Origin: Owenia fusiformis
Taxonomy: Eukaryota; Annelida; Polychaeta; Sabellida; Oweniidae
Direction: 5' to 3'
Assembly: GCA_903813345.2 (NCBI GenBank)
Contig: CAIIXF020000011.1
Location: 11,070,842 to 11,134,841, forward strand
Length of the DNA: 64,000 bases
The notes beneath the pieces were generated by a model, which was not told the origin of the DNA, did not search any database, and saw only the letters and a program-made list of their open reading frames with translations. The position numbers and the translations under genes are program-made. Positions 55,119 to 64,000 of the stretch are shown in pieces. Position 1 is the stretch's first letter, and the number at the start of each line of letters is the position of its first letter.

Positions 55119-58100
55119 GCTTCAATGGTTTGGTTAGAACGCTCCACCATACCATCCGACTGGGGATGGTACGGCGTCGTTCTAGTCTTATCAATGTTCA
55201 AGATCTTGCACAGCTCTTGGAAGAGCTTTGATTCAAATTGTGCCCCCTGGTCAGAATGGAGCTGCAAGGGTGAACCATATCTACAGAAAAATTCGCACAT
55301 CAGTGAATTAGCCACAGTGGCTGCCTCCTGGTTTGGCATGGGTAAAATTTCGGGGAATTTTGTGAAGTAGTCTTCCGCTACCAGGACATACTTAAAGCCT
55401 TCCTCAGATTGAGGGAGGGGTCCCAATATATCTACTGCAATGCGTTCCAAAGGAGCACCAACATTGTAGACTTTCATGGGGCCTTTAGTACGTTGAGGGG
55501 GAGATTTCCGTTTCTGACACTGTTGGCATTCAGAAACAAATTTGGCAACATCTCCTTTAAAACCTACCCAATAATATCTTGGGCGGAGTCTGTTGATGGT
55601 TTTTGATACACCAAGGTGACCAGTGTCTAAGGTATTGTGTAAAGCCATTAGCACTTGGCTTCTAAGGGGCTTTGGAATAACCAGCTGCCAGTCTTCAAAC
55701 TGAGTATCAGTGTGTACCCATTTTCGGTATACTACCCCATTCTCCAATTTAAATCGATCCCATTGGGACCAATACTGTTTCAAGAGGGGGGACTTATTAC
55801 TGATATCAGCCCAGACTGGTCTCTTTCCACTGGCAAGCCAGTGTGTAAGAGTGGATATTTCAGGGTCCTCATTAACAGTTTTCTCCCATTCAGTTTGGGT
55901 AACCCCAGGCATCCAATTACATCCCGAAATGGGTGTATCAGGGGCTGGGGTGTTCCCCTTTGCATCTGCTTTGATCACTCGGATCATTGGCTCTGAGACG
56001 AGATTCAAATGAAAACTTAGCCTATTGATTTGAACTTCAGATGGATAGGAATTCTCAGGGGATTCACTTTGTTGGGGAATATCATTTTGTAAATGGTTAG
56101 CTAAGATTTCCACTTGTTCTGGAAGAGAGGTCTTCACAGGTTGTACAGTGGAGTTTGGAATAATAGATTCCTTGGTGACTGGAACACGACCAAGAGCCAC
56201 TTGGCGGTCACAATATCGACAGTCACTGCATGGAATTCTTGACATGGCATCAGCGTTCAAGTGTTTCTTACCAGGTCTATGCTTTATGGTAAAGTCATAC
56301 TGGCTAAGAAACTCAAGCCATCTGGCAAGCTGGCCTTCAGGGTTTTGGAATCTAAACAACCAAGTCAGAGCACTGTGGTCAGTTCGAATAGTAAAATGTG
56401 TGCCATACAGATAATGATGGAAATGTTTGATGGCTTTTACTATAGCTAAAAGTTCCATGCGGGTAGCACAATAATTTCTTTCACACTTTGAGTGAGTTTT
56501 ACTAAAGTTCTGAATTACCTTTTCTTGTTCATCAACTACTTGAGATAATACTGCCCCAGATCTGCAGGCACTGGCATCAGTGTCTAATATCAATTCTTTT
56601 GATAGATCTGGGTATTCAAGTGTTGCAGCATTGAGGAACAAGCGTTTAAGGGTTTCAAAAGCTTCATTGCATTTCTCACACCAGCGAAATATTGCCCCCT
56701 TGTCTGTTAGCCTAGTAAGGGGCTCTGCCACACCAGCAAAATTGGGGATAAACTTTCTGTAATAAGAACAGTGACCAAGAAAAGCTCTAACATGTCTGAC
56801 AGTTCTTGGAATTGTCCAATCTCGGACTACAGCAAATTTATCAGGATCTATTGAAATGCCTTTTTCAGAAACCACATGGCCCAAGTAGGAAACCTTGGAT
56901 TTGAATAAGTGACACTTCTTCGGGGATAGTTTCAAGTTGGCATCTCTCAGACGGCCAAATACTTGGGAAAGCCTGTCTAAATGTTCCTCTACAGAGGAGC
57001 TGTGAATGATTATGTCATCTAAATAGACCATGCATATATCAGTATTCAACCCAGAAAGTGCTACATTCATCATTCTCTGAAAAGTAGCAGGAGCATTGGA
57101 AAGCCCGAAGGGCATAACTGTGAATTCATAGAGACCCCATGGTGTGGTGAAGGCAGTCTTTGGCGCATCTGTGTCCTGCATAGCTATCTGCCAATAGCCA
57201 CTTGCCAAATCAAGGGTACTAAAGTATTTAGCACCCTTGAGACTGTCTAAGGTATCGTCTATCCTTGGCAGAGGATAGGCGTCCTTGACAGTAACCTGAT
57301 TTAATTGGCGGTAATCAACACAGAAACGCAAAGATCCATCCTTCTTGGGTACCAACACAATTGGTGCAGCCCAGGGGCTCTTAGAAGGACGTGTAAAACC
57401 CTTATCAAGAAGATCAGTTATGATTTCTTTGGCTTCGTTTTGTTTGGAATGAGGAATTCTTCTGGGAGCCTGTTTTATGGGCTTTGACTCGCCAGTGTCA
57501 ATATGGTGTTGTACCATATCAGTTCGACCAATGTCAAATTTTGACTTGGCAAACAAATCAAGATTTTCAAAGAGAAATGTTTTAACTCGTTCAGCTTCAG
57601 AAAAAGTTAGGGATTCTATACTTTCAGCAAGTAAGCCCTGTATGTGTTCTGGGACTGATTCAATTAAAACAGCTTTCTCTTCTACTGCAGAAGTCAAGGT
57701 TGGTGTTGAATTACATTCATTTTCAATGGAACAGGTTTCAAGATCAGGTTTGGAGTTACCTGTTGATTCCATTGACTGAGCAGGATGAGTGATACTTTGT
57801 AAAACAGTCGGGCCCTTGTTAGTAGTATCATTCAAATTTAGGGGGGAAGTTGTATCCCTCTCAGTAGCCATTTTAGCCTCACAAGTGTTCCGGAAAGTTG
57901 AGCTAGCAGGGGCTTTAGTGGGGATATCAGACGTATTTTTATCACTTGGCTTTGCATGATACTGCACTGATGAAACAGGAAGTTCGTCATACACAGGCTC
58001 GCCAATGGCAATTGGTCTACCTTTATGCAACTCTACAGGCTGCAAGCCAACATTTGCAATACGTATAGGTATAAAGGGATTGCTTGGATTGACTAAAGTT

Positions 58101-58696
58101 CTAGCAATCAGAATAGTGGTGTCAAGATCAGGGTCAATGGGATTTTCACCTATCACAAGTGGTGTTTCACCCCAGACACATTGTGTCTTCCCAGGGACAA
58201 CAATTTCACTCAAAGGGGGAATGGACACAGTGTCACACATTTCAATCTTACAATAGGAATTGACTGTACTTTCTAGGACACAGTCATAGAAGTCACCATT
58301 CAGTTTCAAAGTTGCTTCACGAACACTAAGTACTCCACAATGAGCTTCAAGAAAATCAAAGCCCAATATGGCAGCACATGACAGTGGAGCTACTAGAAAA
58401 ACATGGAAAAACTTTGTGTCTCCGAGCTGAAAATCACATCTTACTCTGCCTAAGGCAGGAGAGCGACTTCCATCAGCCATGATTACATTTGGCAGATTCT
58501 CACCTTGTTCATAGGTGAGCGATTTACCAAGGCATTTGGCTGTTCTCTCTGATATCAAACTTCCTTGAGATCCCGAATCAATAAGAGCAGGAACTGTGAG
58601 GTGTTTGAATTTCAGTTCTAGACACAAGCCATTGTAGCCACTAGGATTTATAGAGCTGGTGGGTCGTTGTGGCTTAGATGCTGAATCGTGACCCAC
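55119..58696 (-). pseudogene. pol: pol: protease, RT, RNase H and most of integrase (3' end split off)
   Basis: Frame -1 relative to gag. Protease ALIDSGSQGS (residues 37-46); RT with KKDGSLRFCVDYRQLN and catalytic VYLDD (about 557-561); RNase H with LILDTDAS (about 702-709) and DHSALTWL; integrase zinc region (H1020, H1027, C1057, C1060) and catalytic core Asp1089, Asp1149 and Glu1185. Residues after about 1193 are read from the inserted element up to a stop at 55043. The ORF begins without an ATG (GTG at 58696; the frame is open back across the gag stop), so it is probably made by -1 frameshifting. All active-site motifs before the break look intact. Confidence 0.93.
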
Positions 58697-58699
58697 CGA

Positions 58700-58738
58700 C
58701 TCAGCACAAGTTAGTTTTCCGATTGTCCAGAATTCCCT
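58700..58738 (-). promoter_or_regulatory. gag/pol overlap, probable -1 frameshift region
   Basis: The gag frame ends ..TCGGAAAAC TAA (stop at 58711). The -1 frame, continuous with pol, is open from just after a TAA at about 58738 through the gag stop. The overlap is therefore only ~28 nt. GGAAAAC in this overlap is a plausible slip site, though not a textbook X-XXY-YYZ heptamer. I did not verify a downstream stem or pseudoknot. Confidence 0.55.
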
Positions 58739-61161
58739 TTAAGGGCAGGACATTGGCTGATTCTGTGGTCTTCCCCACAGTAGAAACACACCCTAGCCCC
58801 AGGGACCTTGGAGCTTGGATGGCGTTTCTCACAATCAAAAATTGAATGCTCAGTAGTGTCACAAATCTTACAATATGTGGCATATTTCTTGGGTTTATGG
58901 GTATGTGTAGACTTTTTGTCCAATGATTCCTTCATTTTTCTCTCAATCATTTTTGAAACCTCTTCATGGGAAGGTGAAGGAGGTACAATGGAAGCACTCT
59001 GGTTTGTAGTCTGTGTGACCCTAACCGTTGGATCCTTGTAACTCTGTAGTCTCCTTCTCCTCCCTCTAAAGAAGGATTCGTGTTGGAGAGCAAGAGTTAA
59101 GGCTTCATTGAGTGTGGAGGGATTGGCGAAGGAGATTTTGGACTCTAAGTCAACATCATTCAATGCATCAATAAAGGCTTGTTTGGCTGCATTCTCAATA
59201 CCTTTTTTAGGCATACCCAACATACCAAATGCTTTGCGCGATAATTTTCTTATATCATGAGCCAATTGTTCCAATGGTTCATCAGGCTTTCGTAATTTTG
59301 TTTTCAATATAGCTCGGGCATTATCTCCCTGCTGGGGAGGCTCATAATTAATTTGTAAAGCACTGATTATACTCTCCAAAGATGGCTGATCATCTTCATC
59401 GAGATCATCCAATGCATTAGCTGCTTCCCCTTCTAGGCTTCTTACCATATAGATAGAAGATTCTTCCTCTGTCCACTTATTTAACTTAGAAACAAGTCGG
59501 AATTGTGTCAAAAAGGCAGAAAGGCTACACTTCCCATTGAAAGTGGGTGGCTTCATGTCTTTTCTGGAAGATACAGGGGCTTTTATTGGACTTTCAGGCT
59601 TGGCTGAAATCTCACTAGAAGAATCAGAACTGGGTAGTCTGGGCAATGCAGTAGATCGCTTGTTTTTCCTGATAAAGCTTGGATAAGAAGGCTTTACTAC
59701 GGATTTATTCTTCTTTTGAGATCTAGTGCTTGGTTCAACCTCATCAAAAGCTGTAGTATAATCGTCAGTGTCACTCATAAAATGATCAGACCTCTGTCGA
59801 TACTTTGCCTGACTATGTCTGCTTTTTCTGTCAAAAACAGAATAATCAGAATCTGACTCAGCAGATGTTAGCATATCAGCTTGAGAATGGAGTGTTTGTG
59901 GCAGTTTAGAAGACTTGATTCTCTTCCCAGACCCCCTCACCGGAGACAATGAAAGCTTCTGCCTAGTTCTCAATTGTCTAGTAAGAGCACGGCCTCTACC
60001 TACAGAGGGTCTATCTAAAGTCCTCTGTAGGGGTTGATTAGCATGGGGTATTTGAGCATCAATCCATGATCGAGTCTCAGAATATGAATCATACTCTGTG
60101 GCTTCATGGACTTTAGACTGCTGATTAATGCTAGCAGCACTCAAATAGCCAAGGCTTTTAGATCTGTGCTCAGAACTAGAAACACTAGAGTGGCTGGAAG
60201 GCTTCAATCTTGGTGATTGGGAAGGAGTATGGAATGATTGTCGACTCTTGCCTGAATCAGAGAAGCCATCATGACTTTCAGATCTACCAGCAGTATAAGC
60301 CCTAGTAGATGACAAAAAGCCTGGACCAGTAGCAGATGCTTTAACAAATGATTGTGTTAATCGGCTGGACTGCTGACTAGTGTAACCATGATAAGGCGTT
60401 TGAACATCTGGAGGCTTTGATAGTGATGACTTAAACAATTCATCACTCTGTTTTTTCAATGCAGTGGACTGAGGTAAGAATTGAATACCATCTAATTCAT
60501 TTTTAGGCTTTGCAAATCTTTGACTACTGGACCCCAAATCTGGTTTCAAATAGGGAGCCAAACTGAGAGGTGAAAAACGTCGCTTAGCAGAAGCCCCTGT
60601 TCCATAGGCTGGAAAGGGCTTTCCAAAAGCTGTTTTAGCTGGCTTTCCCCCATAGGCACCCATTAGGGCTTCCCTTTCTAGGGATCCGGGTACACCTGCT
60701 CTGGGGGGTTCAAATGCTCCACCTATACTACTCACATTTTTTCCAACATTTTTGGGAAATACCAAATTCATCTCACTTTCTTGGTTCTTTGTCTCCTGTT
60801 TAATTTGAAGCAGGGGATTAGAAACCTTAGCTTTTTGAAATGAACTAAGCGTATCCCCATGTAATCTTGGAATGCGTGTCAATTTAACAGGCGGTGACAG
60901 TTTAAAAGGAGATGGTCTCCTTATTGGAGGTGGTGTAGTTGATTCAAGTGGAAGTGTATCATCTTGTGCCAGTTTCAACTCTTGTTCATTAAGAGGTTGA
61001 TGGCCCAAAACTACTTCAGAATCATCAAACCACCCCGTTGGGATTAAAGGTTCAAAAGAGCCTGCATGTGATTTTTGGCTCAATGCAGCCTGTTCCGTTG
61101 AATCAGAGGAAGGTAACGGGACGCGTTTAACCATATTGAGCATGCTTGCTATATCCGACAT
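58711..61161 (-). CDS. gag: gag polyprotein
   Basis: 816 residues. The first ~540 are long, Ser/Pro/Lys/Arg-rich and look disordered, an unusually large N-terminal extension. A capsid-like region follows (about 545-700: PPTFNGKCSLSAFLTQF, ANALDDLDE, RAILKTKLRKPDEPLEQLAH), resembling retrotransposon Gag domains. Two zinc knuckles close the protein: CKICDTTEHSIFDC (C-x2-C-x4-H-x4-C, from about 764) and CFYCGEDHRISQC (C-x2-C-x3-H-x4-C, from about 792), the second one residue shorter than standard. The frame is intact. The ATG at 61161 is about 114 nt inside the 5' LTR boundary. Confidence 0.9.
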   Translation of the reverse strand: MSDIASMLNMVKRVPLPSSDSTEQAALSQKSHAGSFEPLIPTGWFDDSEVVLGHQPLNEQELKLAQDDTLPLESTTPPPIRRPSPFKLSPPVKLTRIPRLHGDTLSSFQKAKVSNPLLQIKQETKNQESEMNLVFPKNVGKNVSSIGGAFEPPRAGVPGSLEREALMGAYGGKPAKTAFGKPFPAYGTGASAKRRFSPLSLAPYLKPDLGSSSQRFAKPKNELDGIQFLPQSTALKKQSDELFKSSLSKPPDVQTPYHGYTSQQSSRLTQSFVKASATGPGFLSSTRAYTAGRSESHDGFSDSGKSRQSFHTPSQSPRLKPSSHSSVSSSEHRSKSLGYLSAASINQQSKVHEATEYDSYSETRSWIDAQIPHANQPLQRTLDRPSVGRGRALTRQLRTRQKLSLSPVRGSGKRIKSSKLPQTLHSQADMLTSAESDSDYSVFDRKSRHSQAKYRQRSDHFMSDTDDYTTAFDEVEPSTRSQKKNKSVVKPSYPSFIRKNKRSTALPRLPSSDSSSEISAKPESPIKAPVSSRKDMKPPTFNGKCSLSAFLTQFRLVSKLNKWTEEESSIYMVRSLEGEAANALDDLDEDDQPSLESIISALQINYEPPQQGDNARAILKTKLRKPDEPLEQLAHDIRKLSRKAFGMLGMPKKGIENAAKQAFIDALNDVDLESKISFANPSTLNEALTLALQHESFFRGRRRRLQSYKDPTVRVTQTTNQSASIVPPSPSHEEVSKMIERKMKESLDKKSTHTHKPKKYATYCKICDTTEHSIFDCEKRHPSSKVPGARVCFYCGEDHRISQCPALKGNSGQSEN

Positions 61162-61324
61162 TGTAGAATTACAGTTTTAGTCGCGAATATATACAGTATC
61201 AGTGTAAAACATGTAAATGAGCTTGGGTTAATACATACAAGTATTTCATCTCAGCGCTAGGCCACCATTTTTTCTGTCACGACCCGTATGTGGTAGCGTG
61301 ATTGGGAATCGGACAGAAAAGGAA

Positions 61325-61850
61325 GTTATATTTGATGTCTCAAATAATAGATATTGCATGTACTAGTTTGCAATTGTTAATGTCTTCAATTCAAAGTGGG
61401 AGGGGTTAGTTGAACAGAAAAGCCATTTACAGGGGCTGGATTAAAAACATGTGCTGCATTTACTAGGTTGCAATTGTTAGGGTTTTCAATTTAAAGTGGG
61501 AGGGGTTAATTGAACAGAAAAGCCATTTACAGGGGCTGGATTAAAAACATGTGCTGCATTTACTAGGTTGCAATTGTTAGGGTTTTCAATTTAAAGTGGG
61601 AGGGGTTAATTGAACAGAAAAGCCATTTACAGGGGCTTTATTAAGAACATGTACTGCATGTACTAGATTGCAATGGTTAGGGTTGTCAATTCAAAGTGGG
61701 AGGGGTTAGTTGAACAGAAAAGCCATTTACAGGGGCTTTATTAAGAACATGTACTGCATGTACTAGATTGCAATGGTTAGGGTTGTCAATTCAAAGTGGG
61801 AGGGGTTAGTTGAACAGGAAAGCCATTTACAGGGGCTTTATTAAGAACAC
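61325..61850. repeat. 100-bp tandem array inside the 5' LTR
   Basis: Exact counterpart of 39095-39620, with units aligned on CAGGGGCT every 100 bp. Confidence 0.93.
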
Positions 61851-62229
61851 TATGTCAGAAATCAGCTGATTAGTCTGGTTAAAGATTTTCTGAGTACAGT
61901 GAAACTCGTGGGAATTGAACACTTATGAAGTCACAAGAATATGTTCACCATAGAAAGGTGTTCATTATAAAGGCGTGACTTCATATGAACACATTTGTGT
62001 ATGTGATACAAGAGGTGTTTGATATTGCAGGTTTCACTGTGATCATACAGTAAATAGTGGGCAAATGCAAGTTTCACTGTAATCAGATGATATATAGTGG
62101 ATCAAAGACAGATTTCACTGTAATATGTTGGTAAATAATATGTAGGGTAATCAGGCTGAGCAATCAGGAAAATTAAGAACGTTGCAAATCTTGTGTGACA
62201 ATGCCCCCAATTACCATGTGAGCAAATAA

Positions 62230-62487
62230 TTAACTACCTGGACAGGCGTGCAATTGACCTTGATAGGATACCTCTGCGAAACAAACTGGACAACAAGTGT
62301 CATCTGTTTCCCACTGGTCTATGCAGAAAGTACATGCACAAATCTCTTGCTCAGGGTAATGTTGGGGGTCAGTCAATGTCAGTAAGATTTTGCAATACAA
62401 GCAGATGTAATGGCCACAGGGTAGATATATTAGGTCAGGTGAGAAATTAGTGCAGTGGAAACAAAAGTGTGCATTCTGTAAAGCCAT
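62230..62487 (-). CDS. LTR-encoded RING-finger protein (5' LTR copy)
   Basis: The same 85-residue ORF as in the left LTR, without differences. It lies downstream of the putative promoter and upstream of gag in the sense direction. In a full-length transcript it would thus be the first substantial ORF, or an internal exon (acceptor at 62475/62476, donor at 62238/62237). Its preservation in both LTRs follows from recent insertion, so it is not by itself proof of selection. Confidence 0.72.
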   Translation of the reverse strand: MALQNAHFCFHCTNFSPDLIYLPCGHYICLYCKILLTLTDPQHYPEQEICACTFCIDQWETDDTCCPVCFAEVSYQGQLHACPGS

Positions 62488-63893
62488 GGCATTAGAGAAA
62501 TCAGACGTGAAACAACCTAATAAGTATCTGTAAAGACAATTAACAGTTGAAGTGTCTGTTCACAAATAACCAGCTGGCTACAAATGGGCTTCTGTCAATA
62601 ATTTCAATTCCAATACAACGGGAGGGGGATTGAATAATCTAGCTAGGAATTTACCATCTAAGCTTTACCAAGAAATAAACAAACTCTGGCGTGTAAAGGG
62701 ATCTTTATAAAAATGTATAAAAACAAATCTATTCTACTGTAATAAATTAACAAGTTCACAATGTTACAAGTCACTAACAGTTACTGGCAATGGAATGCAT
62801 GTGTGCACTCAAGTTTGAAACACCGCTGGTTTTCACATACAGAAGCCAAAAGTGAGAACTACTTTTTGCTGACACTTGACCTTAAACGTAAACATAACAC
62901 CGATCAGCTGATCGGAGCACGTTTAATACAACAAGTGTGTCCAGAAAAATTGGTAGAACTTTAAGTATAGGCCGTTAAGTATAATATGAATGCATTAAGT
63001 CAAATGAAAACACCAATATGTAGCCCACTTAGAGTATTGACATGTAAGTGTGGGAGGGGGTAGGTCAGTACCAGGGAAGTCAATTACAGCCCAAAAGGCT
63101 TCACGGGCTTCATAGGCTTGGCAAGTGACCTCAATGACCCTGTGTTAAATTGAAGTTTTCGCTCCCGATGGGCTGCGAAAACGTAGTTAAATTGGTCCAC
63201 AATACTCTAATAAGGATTCATAACAATAAATGCGCTACAAATAGTGTCAAATTCTTGTATAAAGTTGAGTTTGAATGATCGAACAGTAAAATCAGTGAAA
63301 TAACCCAGCAAGTTTCGACAATCTTGAGCAACCTAAATAAATGCAATTACCTGGCCTGTGCCTGTATCGCGACTCTCCATAATGTAATCAGCGGTATATA
63401 TATCCAGTGTTATATCCAGAGTTTGCGTATCTTGTAAAATATCCAAAAGACGGAGAATTCAAAGTATCGACTCGCCAGAAGAAGCTCGGATTCGCACAAT
63501 GTAAAATATTTATGCGCGTGCTTAATTGCGCTAGTTTGGGGCCGGAGAATATAGTTCCTCTGTTTAAAGCTAAGTTAAGAGTGATTGAAGTTAAAATACC
63601 CAAATATAGGGTAATAATATAAATAAACATGAGGTTTAACACATGAAATAGAGTGAAATACTTGAGTAATAACGTGTTGAAAGAGGAACTATTTCCCAGG
63701 ACCAAAGGTCAAAGTGCATCCAATATGGCGGCAATAACAAAAACATTTAATTTGAAATTTTGAAAGAAAATGGTTAAACTCTGATATATGGAGAATCGCG
63801 ATAGCATTTAAAATGTGAGTATAAGTTAACAAAGTGGCGATCTTTCAAATCAACCAACTGACAAGAGTGGAAACGAAGTGCAAGATCGTCACA

Positions 63894-64000
63894 GTATGAC
63901 GTATCAAATAGAAGTCAGTCTGTGACCCGGGGGGGGGGGGGGGGCACTGGTCAACTTTTTGTACTTGTAAAGGAGTAATATTGAAAAATCGAGCATAACA
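63894..64000. other. Genomic flank right of the retroelement
   Basis: It begins with the second GTAT target copy and contains a run of about 15 G near 63930. Nothing else is recognised. Confidence 0.6.

Larger units (their letters stand above)
39046..63893 (-). mobile_element. Ty3/gypsy-type LTR retroelement with accessory zinc-finger genes
   Basis: 24,848 bp in total, of which 10,290 bp is a later insertion. Order in the sense (minus) direction: 5' LTR (63893-61275), gag, pol, C2H2 zinc-finger ORF, 3' LTR (41664-39046). The domain order protease-RT-RNase H-integrase with a GPY/F-like WHGPY segment is that of Metaviridae (Ty3/gypsy). Both LTRs are 2619 bp and I found no difference between them in the segments compared, so insertion was recent. 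A purine-rich tract (TAGGAGGCAA) precedes the 3' LTR. A primer-binding site is unclear: a TGGTGGCC-type sequence starts 8 nt after the 5' LTR. Pol is broken by a DNA transposon, so this copy is not autonomous. Confidence 0.93.
61275..63893 (-). repeat. 5' LTR (right copy)
   Basis: 2619 bp, same ends as the left LTR, and every segment I compared is identical, including the RING ORF and 100-bp array (61325-61850). In the sense direction it holds the promoter for the element. The TATATATAT box is at about 63395-63403. Confidence 0.95.

Noticed and set aside
39046-63893. Reading the two 2.6 kb repeats as a segmental duplication of a host RING gene
   Set aside because: They have TG...CA ends, flank gag-pol, and carry a matching 4-bp target duplication, which fits LTRs.

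Overview
This window is nuclear DNA of an invertebrate animal. It is AT-rich, its genes are split by GT-AG introns, and it is dense in dispersed and tandem repeats, foldback elements and mobile elements. A marine lophotrochozoan such as a mollusc is my best guess, but the sequence does not prove this. No bacterial operon, CRISPR array or rRNA gene was seen.

Host genes. (1) A CCDC28-like gene lies on the minus strand (5804 to about 548, five exons). (2) A lambda-crystallin / L-gulonate 3-dehydrogenase gene (CRYL1) lies on the plus strand (7543-10359). It is divergent from the first gene, across a 1.7 kb gap. It has two tandem, equally long, in-phase versions of exon 4 separated by only 41 bp, which is a layout typical of mutually exclusive exons. 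(3) A complete nitric oxide synthase gene lies on the minus strand (38750 down to 12156), convergent with CRYL1. I place 28 coding exons. Their phases all agree and their summed length is 4239 nt, giving 1412 residues. The encoded protein has the zinc Cys pair, heme Cys, calmodulin-binding linker and FMN, FAD and NADPH modules. It also has an unusual Ser/Pro-rich insertion of about 130 residues inside the NADPH region.

NOS introns hold a 2.7 kb 26-bp minisatellite, a ~146-bp satellite, several foldback elements, and tandem arrays that start at exon/intron borders. Across CRYL1 and NOS, five separate arrays duplicate a splice donor or acceptor. This recurrent pattern is one of the most notable signals in the window.

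Mobile part (39046-63893). A Ty3/gypsy-type LTR retroelement on the minus strand sits only 296 bp upstream of the NOS start codon and in the same orientation. It has two 2619-bp LTRs that look identical, a 4-bp target duplication (GTAT), gag with two zinc knuckles, a -1 frame pol, and an extra three-finger C2H2 ORF in the env position. A small RING-finger ORF lies inside each LTR. A 10,290-bp DNA transposon-like element (terminal inverted repeats starting CACAGC, 3-bp duplication ATA, subterminal repeat arrays, no recognisable transposase) has inserted into the integrase, so pol is split into two pieces.

Smaller mobile elements include a 1.5 kb hAT-like non-autonomous element with an exact 8-bp target duplication in the CCDC28-like gene. 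All splice sites and protein calls were made by reading the sequence by hand, without database searches.
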